64,000 bases of DNA from Bermanella sp. WJH001. GTDB taxonomy: Bacteria; Pseudomonadota; Gammaproteobacteria; Pseudomonadales; Oceanobacteraceae. The notes beneath the pieces were generated by a model, which was given only the letters and a program-made list of their open reading frames with translations, searched no databases and had not been told where the DNA came from. The position numbers were made by a program, and so were the translations under genes. Position 1 is the first letter of the stretch, and the number at the start of each line of letters is the position of its first letter. The stretch covers positions 744,001 through 808,000 of the forward strand of contig NZ_JASJOO010000002.1 in NCBI RefSeq assembly GCF_030070105.1, written 5' to 3'. This document shows, piece by piece, positions 8,438-17,081 of this stretch.

Positions 8438-9829
8438 ATGCAAGTCATTTACTTTCTCCGACATCTCCGATTTCCGCTGTTTTGGCAAATATTGCTGGCA
8501 ATGACGGTAACCTTAAGCCTGACCATTGGGGTTATCTGGGCATATCTTGGTTATAATTTAAACCACTTACTGCAACAACAAACAGACACCTTTGCCAATA
8601 CCATTACCCACCAAGCCGCAGACAGTGCCGCTGAAATGGTCATGGCCACTGACAAATTAGCGTTAGCCTCCATGCTGGATAATTTGGTGAGTAAAAATAA
8701 AAGTATCCGAGAGGTACGAGTTTTTGATGAAACAAATCAACTATTGGCACAAAGCCCACAAGATGTGCCGCAAACAGAACAAAGCAAACTAAACCATTAC
8801 CAAACGCCGATCCTGTTTCATGATGTGCAAGCTGGCCATATTTCACTTGTTTTGGACAACAGCCCCATTAGAAACTCACTTATTAAAACGCGTCAGGTGC
8901 TTGGGGTAATAGTTTTTAGCATTGGCCTGTTAGCCTTAGTTATATCTGCGTGGCTTGCAACCAATTTAAGTGCGCCTCTTAAGCGTTTGCAAAAAGTGGC
9001 ATCAGAAGTCGCAAATGGCAATTTGAAGCCCTCTTTACCCAGCATCAGAAACGATGAAGTGGGCGATCTTGTTTTAAGCTTTAGCAACATGCTTCAAGGG
9101 TTGCGAGACAAAGAATCCATCGAGCACAAATTCAGCACTTATATATCCAAAGATATCGCTAAAGGCATCCTAGAAAATCTACACACCAACAAAACACCAC
9201 TGCGCAACGTATCTGGTTCGGTTTTGTTTGTTGATATTGTCGGCTTTACACAATTAACTGAGCGCTCTCAACCCAGTGAAATTACTGACATATTGAATCA
9301 TTATTATTTTTTATTGCATCAAGCTGCAAAAATGTATCGAGGCACTGTCGACAACTACATAGGTGACGGTGCAATGCTGACATTTGGTGTACACAAAGAA
9401 GATCAAAAACACAGTATTAATGCCATATGCTCTGCGCAAATTTTTATTCGTCTAACTGACTTAATGAACGCACAACGTAAAGAGAAAGGTTTACCAAATT
9501 TAGATTTTAGACTTGGGCTTCATTGTGGTGAAATGTTGGCAGGCACAATTGGTTCAAGTGAACGCATGCAACTTACTATAACCGGTGACACCGTCAACCT
9601 TGCAGCACGCATGTGCGAACAAGCCCACATCAACAAGCTAATGATCAGTGATGCGGTATTTAACCACCCCTCCACTCGAGAGCTGGTGGTCACCGAGCCC
9701 CCTATTGCACTCGATATCAAAGGCAAAACCGATCTCGTAAACGGCCGCCATGTTTTACACTTAGCGCCTAAATTTAATCGCTTATTAATGCAACAAGAAG
9801 CCGAAATGGAAGCGATGCAGAATGTTTAA
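8438..9829 (+). CDS. membrane class III adenylate/guanylate cyclase with HAMP domain
   Basis: 463 residues: a first membrane helix (about 14-36), a periplasmic sensor region (about 37-145), a second membrane helix (about 150-172), HAMP (about 173-225) and a class III catalytic domain (about 255-440). Metal-binding Asp266 (FVDIVGFT) and Asp310 (YIGDGAM) are present, 44 residues apart as in known enzymes. The transition-state pair is Asn387 and Arg391 (GDTVNLAARM). Thr380 at the second base-specifying position fits subclass IIIb. The residue four before Asp310, normally Lys, is Asn306. The gene overlaps the following lipoprotein gene by 8 bases, so the two are coupled. Confidence 0.88.
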   Translation: MQVIYFLRHLRFPLFWQILLAMTVTLSLTIGVIWAYLGYNLNHLLQQQTDTFANTITHQAADSAAEMVMATDKLALASMLDNLVSKNKSIREVRVFDETNQLLAQSPQDVPQTEQSKLNHYQTPILFHDVQAGHISLVLDNSPIRNSLIKTRQVLGVIVFSIGLLALVISAWLATNLSAPLKRLQKVASEVANGNLKPSLPSIRNDEVGDLVLSFSNMLQGLRDKESIEHKFSTYISKDIAKGILENLHTNKTPLRNVSGSVLFVDIVGFTQLTERSQPSEITDILNHYYFLLHQAAKMYRGTVDNYIGDGAMLTFGVHKEDQKHSINAICSAQIFIRLTDLMNAQRKEKGLPNLDFRLGLHCGEMLAGTIGSSERMQLTITGDTVNLAARMCEQAHINKLMISDAVFNHPSTRELVVTEPPIALDIKGKTDLVNGRHVLHLAPKFNRLLMQQEAEMEAMQNV

Positions 9830-10829
9830 ACTGGCAATTGTATGCCTGCTTATTACTGTTTCAGGCTGTAGTACATTACAACAGGGTATTTGGTTCAACA
9901 GTATTGATGAGTTGATCAAAAATAACCAATACCAACAAGCCATTCATCAAGCTAAGCGCGCTCACCCTGAAGATACAGCTCTTATAAAAAACATAGAGCG
10001 CCAAGCAAATATTTATCGCCGCCAACAATTAAAACTGGTTAACCAACTGCTTGAACAAAAACAATGGGCAAAAGCCAGTGAACGCCTATTTATATTAAAA
10101 TCGACCCTACCTGATCACAGACAGTTTCAACGCATTGAAGATAGGTTAAATCAATTACGCAAGCACGAGGGTTTGTTTTTAGCCTGCCAAGAAGCGTTAG
10201 CACAAGCTAACTATCTGCACAGCCAAACACAAAGCCAATTGTTTGAGTACCGTGATAAACAAACTGATTTATTTTGGTGGCAATCAAACTCACCTTTGCA
10301 ACATCAAAAGCACTTACTTGCTGACAAACTGATTTCATATGCACAACAAGCCATTTTACAAAATGATCTTTTACTGGCACAAAAAGCATACAACGAAGCC
10401 GTAACGCTTAATGAAAATGCAAAAAATAAACATATCAGCGAATCCATTAAACACGGTCTAGCCAAACAAAATGCCGCCAGCATTCAACAGCAACAAACCA
10501 AGTTAATCCGTGAACTCAACGAAGCGATGATTGAAGAAAACTTTGAACAAATCATCGCGCTTGTATCAAAGCTGTCAAAACCCTCCTTTAAAGGCAAGGA
10601 TGTTAAAGAGGCCGTTGAAAGTGCACAGTCGCTACTGGTATTTAATGCCAAAGAGCTTGATCTACTAGGTGATAGCGTTTATCGCCAAGGGGATATCGAG
10701 CGCGCCATGACACTATGGCAACAAGCTCAAACGTTAAATTCTTCTATGACAGAGTTAAAAGATAAGATAAATCGGGCCAAAAAAATTCAACAGAAGCTTA
10801 ATTTACTAAGGGGCTCACAAAACCAATAG
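9822..10829 (+). CDS. lipoprotein with TPR-like helical repeats
   Basis: 335 residues. A lipoprotein signal peptide (MFKLAIVCLLITVSGC) has the lipobox VSGC, with Cys at about residue 16. The rest is almost wholly helical with TPR-like pairs, for example a segment near the C-terminus with GDSVYRQGDIERAMTLWQQA, resembling tetratricopeptide units. The start lies inside the end of the cyclase gene (8-base overlap), which argues for a joint function such as a periplasmic partner of the cyclase sensor. That partnership is inference. Target membrane is uncertain: the residue after Cys is Ser, which favours the outer membrane under the usual +2 rule. Confidence 0.75.
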   Translation: MFKLAIVCLLITVSGCSTLQQGIWFNSIDELIKNNQYQQAIHQAKRAHPEDTALIKNIERQANIYRRQQLKLVNQLLEQKQWAKASERLFILKSTLPDHRQFQRIEDRLNQLRKHEGLFLACQEALAQANYLHSQTQSQLFEYRDKQTDLFWWQSNSPLQHQKHLLADKLISYAQQAILQNDLLLAQKAYNEAVTLNENAKNKHISESIKHGLAKQNAASIQQQQTKLIRELNEAMIEENFEQIIALVSKLSKPSFKGKDVKEAVESAQSLLVFNAKELDLLGDSVYRQGDIERAMTLWQQAQTLNSSMTELKDKINRAKKIQQKLNLLRGSQNQ

Positions 10830-10932
10830 CCCATCAAAACTGGCGCTTTTCTACCAACTAACTAAGCTGAAATGGGCAATAAACTCGCCAAAATCAGCTA
10901 TATTAAGGTATGGGGAATTTAAGGAAAACACC

Positions 10933-13900
10933 ATGATGGATTTCACGCTCGACCCAGCCAATATACACGCAGAAAAAGCACCAAGCTTAAGAGCCCAGAT
11001 CCAAAAGCATTATCTATGTGATGAGCAAGATTACGTTCAAGAATTATTAGATACCTTCCCTGAAACACAAGATGAGGTATTCACCCAATCGGTTACCGAT
11101 TTGGTTGAGGTAATTCGCCAGCACAACAGCCATTCTATCCTCCACCAATTATTGCAAGAGTATGACCTCAGCACTGATGAAGGCATTACCTTAATGTGCC
11201 TTGCTGAGGCATTGATCCGTGTACCAGATAGAGCCACGGCCAATGATCTACTGATTGATAAACTGTCAGAGCGAGGTTGGCAGCACCACTTAAATAAAAG
11301 TGATTCATTTTGGGTAAATGCGGCCAGCTGGGGCCTTGCAATCAGCGGCAAGGTGCTTAAATCTAACAAAGCACAACCCAACGAAGCCATAAAAGGTCTG
11401 GTCAACAAACTGACCATCAACATTACGCGTGAGGCAGTGGGTCGCGCTATTCGAATCATGGGCGAACAATTTATTTTTGCCCAAAGTATCGAAGAAGCCA
11501 TAGATAATGGAAAACACCTAGAGGCCAAAAAGCAGTGTTGTTCGTTCGACATGCTCGGAGAGCAAGCATTAAGCGAAGAGGACGCTAAACGGTATTTTAA
11601 CGCCTACAGCCATGCCATTGATGTGGTCGCTGAGGGCAATCACCGTAAAGAAAAATTAACTGACAATATCTCCATCAAGCTTTCAGCCCTTCACCCACGC
11701 TATGAACCTAGCCAACAACACAAAGCCATGCCTGTCATCATCGAGCGACTCCTTAACCTTGCTTGTAGGGCTCGAGATAAAAATGTGCCAATCACGGTGG
11801 ACGCAGAAGAACAGTATCGCCTAGATATTTCATTGCAAATTTTTGAGACCGTTCTTAGCCATCAAGACCTATCTAACTGGGGGCACTTTGGCATTGTGGT
11901 GCAAGCTTACGGTAAGCGAGCGTTGAGCGTTTTACACTGGCTATATGCCCTTGGTAGTAAACTTCAAACCACCATCCCTGTAAGACTGGTAAAAGGCGCC
12001 TACTGGGACACAGAAATAAAATGGGCACAGCAACTGGGTTTAACCGAGTACCCTGTATTTACACAAAAAGCCAGTACCGACCTTAACTATCTAGCCTGCA
12101 CTCGTTTTTTACTTAGTGATCGTCAAAAGTGGATCAACCCCAAATTTGCCACCCACAACGCTTGGACCGTACAGTATATTTTAAGCTTGCAATCCAACGT
12201 GAAATTTGAATTTCAACGCTTACAAGGCATGGGCGAAGCGTTATACGATTTGGTTAACGAGCGCCATTCAATCCCATGTCGAATATATTCCCCTATTGGC
12301 CTACACCACGAATTATTGCCTTATTTAGTTCGCCGCTTAATTGAAAATGGGGCCAATAGTTCGTTCGTATTTAAAGTGCACGATCCACAAGTGCCTATAC
12401 ACACCTTAACGGAGCACCCTGCTGATAATTTGATTCAATCTTCGATTATGAATCCTAACGTGCCATTGCCTGGCGAAATTTTTGTGGATTATCGCAATAG
12501 CCATGGTGTTGAATTGGAGCATGATAAATTTTATTACCGAACCATGGATGCGGTGGTTCCTTTTTTTGAAGAGCACTACGAGGCCTGCCCTATTATCAAT
12601 GGCCAAGAATCTAAACACGTTCAGCCCGTAGATGTATTCAGCCCAGTTGATAAAAAACGTGTGGGTATTCTATATCCAAGTGACGAAGCTGCCATTGCAA
12701 GCTGCATCGACCAACTAAAACACACAAAATTCGAATTTGATGATTTAGAAAACCTAACAACCTCGGTGGAAAGAATTGCCGATGAACTGCATAAACATCG
12801 CTTTGAACTTATCTTTTTATGTATGCAAGAAGCCGGTAAAACCCTGCAAAATGCATTAGATGAAGTCCGTGAAGCCATCGACTTTTGCCGATATTACGCA
12901 CGCCAAGCACAAAAAAACTTTGCTGACCCTGCCATATTAGACTCTGTAACCGGTGAAGAGAATTTATTAAAGTATCGCCCTCGCGGTACCGTTCTTTGCA
13001 TTAGCCCATGGAACTTCCCTCTTGCGATTTTTGTAGGCCAAATATGTGCAGCTCTTGCCTGTGGCAATCGAGTCGTTGCAAAACCGGCTCAACAAACCAG
13101 CTTAGTAGCACACCGCGCCATCGAAATCATGTTTCAAGCGGGCATCAATGAACAGCAGCTTATCTTTTTACCCGGCAGCGGCCCTTTGATTGCTAAAACG
13201 TTAATCGAACAACAAATTATCGACATGGTTTGCTTCACAGGTTCCACCGCAGCAGCTAAAAAAATTCAACAATGGATACTGACCTATTGCGATAAATTTG
13301 TACCATTGCTAGCAGAATCAGGCGGGCAAAATGTCATGTTTGCAGATAGCACCGCCCTTATTGATCAATTAATTCCAGACGTAATTGATTCTGCTTTTGA
13401 TAGTGCCGGTCAACGTTGTTCAGCGTTGCGCGTTCTGTTTATTCAAGAAGATATTAAAGAGGCTTTTTACCACGCACTACGTGGTCGAATGGCGGTTTTA
13501 AATATTGAGTCGCCTTTCCTTCGGGATACAGATTTTGGCCCCATCATAGATGACAGCGCCAAACAACGATTAAGCAAACACATAAGCTGGTTAGACGAGC
13601 ACGCACAACTGATTGCACAAGTCCCGATGCCTGAGAATCTCCCCAGTGATTTATATCTAGCACCATGTGCATATGAGTTATCCGACTTTAAAGAATTACA
13701 TGAAGAATTTTTTGGACCCATTCTTCATGTCATTCCTTTTAATCACGACGACCTAGATAGCAAGCTTCAACAAATGAATGACAGCGGTTATGGTTTAACA
13801 CTTGGGGTGCATAGCCGAAATCAACGCTGGATTGATTACATCACCCACAACGCTGTTGTAGGCAATATTTACATTAATCGAAATATGATTGGCGCAAAAG

Positions 13901-14046
13901 TTGGAGCACAACCGTTTGGGGGGCATGGTCTATCGGGAACAGGCCCCAAAGCGGGCGGGCCAAATTATGTGCATGCGTTTGTGAAGGAATACACCATTAC
14001 AACAAATACATCTGCATTTGGTGGCAACCAAGAATTACTAGGTTAA
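10933..14046 (+). CDS. putA: bifunctional proline dehydrogenase / glutamate semialdehyde dehydrogenase PutA
   Basis: 1037 residues. It oxidises proline to glutamate in two steps using FAD and NAD. The PRODH domain (about 200-480) shows VRLVKGAYWDTEIKWAQ and the REP-like segment NERHSIPCRIYSPIG. The ALDH domain (about 560-1020) shows ISPWNFPLAIFVGQ, CFTGSTAAAK, ESGGQNVMF and the nucleophile Cys near residue 829 in AGQRCSALR. It lacks the N-terminal ribbon-helix-helix of the 1300-residue trifunctional PutA, so it is not expected to repress its own gene. AGGAAAA precedes the ATG. No PutP transporter is adjacent. A bidirectional terminator follows. Confidence 0.95.
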   Translation: MMDFTLDPANIHAEKAPSLRAQIQKHYLCDEQDYVQELLDTFPETQDEVFTQSVTDLVEVIRQHNSHSILHQLLQEYDLSTDEGITLMCLAEALIRVPDRATANDLLIDKLSERGWQHHLNKSDSFWVNAASWGLAISGKVLKSNKAQPNEAIKGLVNKLTINITREAVGRAIRIMGEQFIFAQSIEEAIDNGKHLEAKKQCCSFDMLGEQALSEEDAKRYFNAYSHAIDVVAEGNHRKEKLTDNISIKLSALHPRYEPSQQHKAMPVIIERLLNLACRARDKNVPITVDAEEQYRLDISLQIFETVLSHQDLSNWGHFGIVVQAYGKRALSVLHWLYALGSKLQTTIPVRLVKGAYWDTEIKWAQQLGLTEYPVFTQKASTDLNYLACTRFLLSDRQKWINPKFATHNAWTVQYILSLQSNVKFEFQRLQGMGEALYDLVNERHSIPCRIYSPIGLHHELLPYLVRRLIENGANSSFVFKVHDPQVPIHTLTEHPADNLIQSSIMNPNVPLPGEIFVDYRNSHGVELEHDKFYYRTMDAVVPFFEEHYEACPIINGQESKHVQPVDVFSPVDKKRVGILYPSDEAAIASCIDQLKHTKFEFDDLENLTTSVERIADELHKHRFELIFLCMQEAGKTLQNALDEVREAIDFCRYYARQAQKNFADPAILDSVTGEENLLKYRPRGTVLCISPWNFPLAIFVGQICAALACGNRVVAKPAQQTSLVAHRAIEIMFQAGINEQQLIFLPGSGPLIAKTLIEQQIIDMVCFTGSTAAAKKIQQWILTYCDKFVPLLAESGGQNVMFADSTALIDQLIPDVIDSAFDSAGQRCSALRVLFIQEDIKEAFYHALRGRMAVLNIESPFLRDTDFGPIIDDSAKQRLSKHISWLDEHAQLIAQVPMPENLPSDLYLAPCAYELSDFKELHEEFFGPILHVIPFNHDDLDSKLQQMNDSGYGLTLGVHSRNQRWIDYITHNAVVGNIYINRNMIGAKVGAQPFGGHGLSGTGPKAGGPNYVHAFVKEYTITTNTSAFGGNQELLG

Positions 14047-14070
14047 AACCTATCGTATTAAAAACAAAAA

Positions 14071-14096
14071 ACGCCAAGCTTTCGCTTGGCGTTTTT
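14071..14096. terminator. bidirectional terminator between putA and the START gene
   Basis: ACGCCAAGC (14071-14079), loop TTTC, GCTTGGCGT (14084-14092), flanked by A-rich and T-rich tracts. It serves convergent genes on both strands. Confidence 0.9.
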
Positions 14097-14112
14097 ATAT
14101 TACAAAGCTTAA

Positions 14113-14796
14113 TTATTCAGCAACTAACTCGGTAGACTGCTTAGCATTCTCAATAAACGCATAGATTTTATTTTGATACTGCTCTTCTTGCACTTTTTCG
14201 TGCAAGTTCGTTAGTGTCTCCATTGGGGTTTCAACCACAATAGAATTAACCAACCAATTTGGTAGTGCACCACCTGGGTTTGCATGCACCTGATAAACCA
14301 CCTCGACCATGCCCTCGGCTTGAGGGGTGAACGTCCATGCGCCATTTACACTTGGCATGCGCACATAGTCTTCATTTTTTTCAGCGTATTCTGGCTCTGC
14401 CTTAATGGAAGAAGTCACAACCCCATTGGCATCGGCCGTCATAATTGAACGGATATAGGTATCACGGTTAGTGACCGGCCAAGGCGCTTCGTTCACAGTA
14501 TAAATCAGCGTTTCTTCATCGCTAACACGCTCTTTTACATCAAATACAATGACATTATGCATCCAGCTAGTGGCTTGCGGATCATCTTTTAACAATGCAA
14601 CAAATGCATTCACATCTGCTTTGATGTGGGTAACACCTTTAAATTCTTTTAACTCTGAACCCGCTACTTCTCGGGTAAACACTTTGATGTCTTTATCTTC
14701 ATCATGGGCTTCTAGTTGCCAAGGGCTCACATCAGCAAGGCTAAACTGGCTTAAAGACAGCAGCGCTGCACTGGCTAGGATGGTTAACCGTTTCAT
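14113..14796 (-). CDS. exported START-domain protein
   Basis: 227 residues with a signal peptide (MKRLTILASAALLSLSQFSLA). The START/SRPBCC-fold lipid-binding domain spans about 25-215; EAPWPVTNRDTYIRSI and the VNGAWTFTP and VVYQVHANPGG segments are typical of bacterial START proteins. The family binds hydrophobic ligands in a deep pocket; the ligand here is unknown. It is monocistronic, convergent with putA. Export suggests a periplasmic lipid-handling role. Confidence 0.8.
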   Translation of the reverse strand: MKRLTILASAALLSLSQFSLADVSPWQLEAHDEDKDIKVFTREVAGSELKEFKGVTHIKADVNAFVALLKDDPQATSWMHNVIVFDVKERVSDEETLIYTVNEAPWPVTNRDTYIRSIMTADANGVVTSSIKAEPEYAEKNEDYVRMPSVNGAWTFTPQAEGMVEVVYQVHANPGGALPNWLVNSIVVETPMETLTNLHEKVQEEQYQNKIYAFIENAKQSTELVAE

Positions 14797-14907
14797 TTAT
14801 TATCCTCATTATTAACGGTGAAAGGTTCTTGAGTATACCCATCAGCTGGCTCATCACAATGTCCAAAAATTCATAATGAGCCGTCAAATGCGCCATTTAT
14901 GTAAACA

Positions 14908-15219
14908 CTACTTACCATTGCCGCCCATACAATTTGGAGAATCCGGCGCAGCCATTGATTCAGTCCACGTTTGAGGGGTAAAAGTGTGTAACGCTAGAGC
15001 GTGAACAGAACCCGCCAGCTCTTCTTCCAATACTTTATAAACCGCTTGGTGCTGTTTCACCTTATTCAAACCCTCAAATTCATGGGTGACTAAAACCACT
15101 TTAAAGTGACTTTCAGAATCCTTGGGCACGTTATGCATGTGGCTCTCATTTTCGACCTGTAAATGCATAGGTTTAAATGCTTGATCTAATTTCAGCTTAA
15201 TTTGTTGTTCGACTTTCAT
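14908..15219 (-). CDS. bolA: BolA-family protein
   Basis: 103 residues from the ATG at 15219, chosen over the longer frame because AAGGTGAT lies about 7 bases upstream. It shows the BolA pattern: N-terminal helix KVEQQIKLKLDQAF, SESHFKVVLVTHEFEGLNKV (helix-turn-helix-like core with the conserved Phe), and VHALALHTFTPQTW at the end. BolA proteins partner monothiol glutaredoxins on Fe-S clusters and affect morphology and envelope stress. The C-terminal CMGGNGK tail is an extension. Divergent from the next gene. Confidence 0.88.
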   Translation of the reverse strand: MKVEQQIKLKLDQAFKPMHLQVENESHMHNVPKDSESHFKVVLVTHEFEGLNKVKQHQAVYKVLEEELAGSVHALALHTFTPQTWTESMAAPDSPNCMGGNGK

Positions 15220-15358
15220 AATTCTTATCACCTTTAAATATAAGGGAAAAGTATACGCATTCCGTCCACTAAAAACCATGTATGGATATACAGATTCACA
15301 TTGACGAAGGCATTTTAGGCATGTATAAATTAGCCCAAATCAAGCAAGAGGTGACAGC

Positions 15359-15955
15359 ATGAGCAAGGCGCAATCATTAATCGAACAGTTTTACCTAGAA
15401 GAACAAGAGCGCATTGCGCAAGAATCCACCTTCACCCCTATTGATGTTAGTGTCAGCAGTGCCGATATGGCCATGATCAACACTATTTCTAAACGCTTCA
15501 ATAAAGACAAAAATCAACTGGTTCGTGAAGCATTAAGCCAAGCGATTGTTGATATGTTCAGCGCATTGGAGCCTGTTGAGCGAAAGATGCTGGCCAAAGA
15601 CGCTGATGAATTAGCAAACAGCATCGCGGCCGAGATCGCCGAAGAACAAGGTTTAAGCGCTTTAGAGGTCACTGGCATTAACTGGGTTGCTCAAGACAAA
15701 CAATGCATCAAAGACGAACGTAAAGCCGAAAAAGAACAGCAAAAGCAGCAAGAAATGCTAGCTCAGCAAATTCTGGCTGAACAGCAAGACGCCATGAGCG
15801 AGCAAGAAGACGAGTCAACTGCAGAAGAAGCCACCATGGATACTGAAGCACAAGACTCAGCCAGCGATGAGCAAATGGCAGAAACCTCTCCATTTGGCGA
15901 AGAATCCTCTTCTGAAGAAGAACCAGCTCAAAGTAACAACTCTATTTTTGCTTAA
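15359..15955 (+). CDS. hypothetical protein with RHH-like N-terminus and acidic tail
   Basis: 198 residues. Residues about 25-65 (a beta strand IDVSVS, then two helices ending NQLVREALSQAIVDMF) look like a ribbon-helix-helix DNA-binding fold. A lysine- and glutamine-rich coiled segment (about 118-145) follows, and the last 55 residues are extremely acidic and Ser/Glu-rich. No signal peptide. A GAGGTGACAGC leader gives a good ribosome site. No named family is recognised. The basic/acidic split suggests a protein that binds nucleic acid or a basic partner; this is inference. Confidence 0.65.
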   Translation: MSKAQSLIEQFYLEEQERIAQESTFTPIDVSVSSADMAMINTISKRFNKDKNQLVREALSQAIVDMFSALEPVERKMLAKDADELANSIAAEIAEEQGLSALEVTGINWVAQDKQCIKDERKAEKEQQKQQEMLAQQILAEQQDAMSEQEDESTAEEATMDTEAQDSASDEQMAETSPFGEESSSEEEPAQSNNSIFA

Positions 15956-15972
15956 TCTTTAAGTAAAAGCCT

Positions 15973-16010
15973 CAGATTGCCTTAGTTTTAAGGCAATCTG
16001 CTTATTTCCT
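15973..16010 (+). terminator. intrinsic terminator of the RHH-like gene
   Basis: A 12-bp perfect stem CAGATTGCCTTA (15973-15984), loop GTTT, TAAGGCAATCTG (15989-16000), followed by a moderately T-rich run. Confidence 0.7.
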
Positions 16011-16077
16011 TTCCCCACTTGCCATAACCCCGTAAAATAGCCGACCGATATATTGTTACGTATTTATAGGATTTATA

Positions 16078-17019
16078 ATGGCTATCCAGTGGTTTCCCGG
16101 TCACATGCACCGAGCACGCAAACAAATTACTGAGATGATGCCCCAGATCGATCTAGTGATTGAAGTACTAGACGCTCGACTTCCTTATTCCAGTGAAAAC
16201 CCACTGGTACCAGAATTACGCTCAGGTAAAGCGTGCCTTAAACTATTAAATAAAGCTGATCTGGCCGACCCAACCTTTACCAAACAATGGTTAGATTATT
16301 TCAATAGCCTGCCAAATACCAAGGCCATGGCACTGACAGGGTTAGATAAAAAACAAGTCAAAGCCATCACCCAATATTGCTTAAGCATGCTGCCTGAACG
16401 AGAAGCAAAAAAACAATCCATTCGCACCATGATTATGGGTATTCCCAATGTAGGTAAATCCACATTGATTAATACCTTAGCAGGTCGAACAGTCGCTAAA
16501 GCCGGTAACTTACCCGCACTGACTCGTCATCCGCAGCAAATTAAAATAAACGATGGCATTGTGTTATCCGATACCCCTGGGATTTTATGGCCCAAAATAC
16601 ACAACACAGCCAGTGGTTTTCGTTTAGCCGCAAGCGGAGCCGTGCGTGATACAGCCATTGATTATTTTGAAGTAGCAGAATTTACCGGCAACATGCTGTT
16701 AAAGCTTTACCCTGACACCATTCGTGCCCGTTATAAATTCACAGACCTGCCAGAAACCGGAGAGCGTTTAATTGATGGCATTGGTCGTAAACGTGGTTGT
16801 TTGCGCTCTGGTGGTGTCGTGGATATGCATAAAGCCGCTGAAATTTTAATACATGAGCTACGCTCAGGTAAGCTAGGTAAGCTGACCTATGAAACGCCAG
16901 AAATGATGTTAGCCGAAGAAGAAGAATTAAGAATCGAAGCTGAGCGTAAAGAAGCAGAGATTGAAGCGAAAAAGCTAGCGGCTAAAAAAGGGACTCGACA
17001 AGAAAAGCCTGAAGAATAA
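16078..17019 (+). CDS. ylqF: ribosome biogenesis GTPase RbgA/YlqF
   Basis: 313 residues with the circularly permuted GTPase order: the G4 motif NKADL (about 59-63) comes before G1 GIPNVGKST (about 120-128), then G3 DTPGILWP (about 161-168). The N-terminal MAIQWFPGHMHRARKQI is the family signature, and a C-terminal RNA-binding ANTAR-like region follows. It acts in maturation of the 50S subunit. The last 30 residues are a charged Glu/Lys helix. Apparently monocistronic, with a hairpin just after the stop. Confidence 0.93.
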   Translation: MAIQWFPGHMHRARKQITEMMPQIDLVIEVLDARLPYSSENPLVPELRSGKACLKLLNKADLADPTFTKQWLDYFNSLPNTKAMALTGLDKKQVKAITQYCLSMLPEREAKKQSIRTMIMGIPNVGKSTLINTLAGRTVAKAGNLPALTRHPQQIKINDGIVLSDTPGILWPKIHNTASGFRLAASGAVRDTAIDYFEVAEFTGNMLLKLYPDTIRARYKFTDLPETGERLIDGIGRKRGCLRSGGVVDMHKAAEILIHELRSGKLGKLTYETPEMMLAEEEELRIEAERKEAEIEAKKLAAKKGTRQEKPEE

Positions 17020-17021
17020 TC

Positions 17022-17045
17022 AGAGATTCTTTATAAAGAATCTCT
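17022..17045. terminator. 24-bp palindrome after ylqF
   Basis: AGAGATTCTTTA and its exact complement form a perfect palindrome beginning 3 bases after the stop. No T-run follows, so it is either a weak terminator or an mRNA-end stabiliser. Confidence 0.4.
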
Positions 17046-17081
17046 CCCAAGATAGCGCCATCTAAACTTTTTTAAGTGGCG

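Noticed and set aside
8368..8556. 62-aa ORF overlapping the cyclase start
   Set aside because: Out of frame with the cyclase gene and overlapping its coding region; no recognisable protein pattern.
12406..13721. Several minus-strand ORFs inside putA
   Set aside because: Shadows of the putA frame, without ribosome sites or domain patterns.
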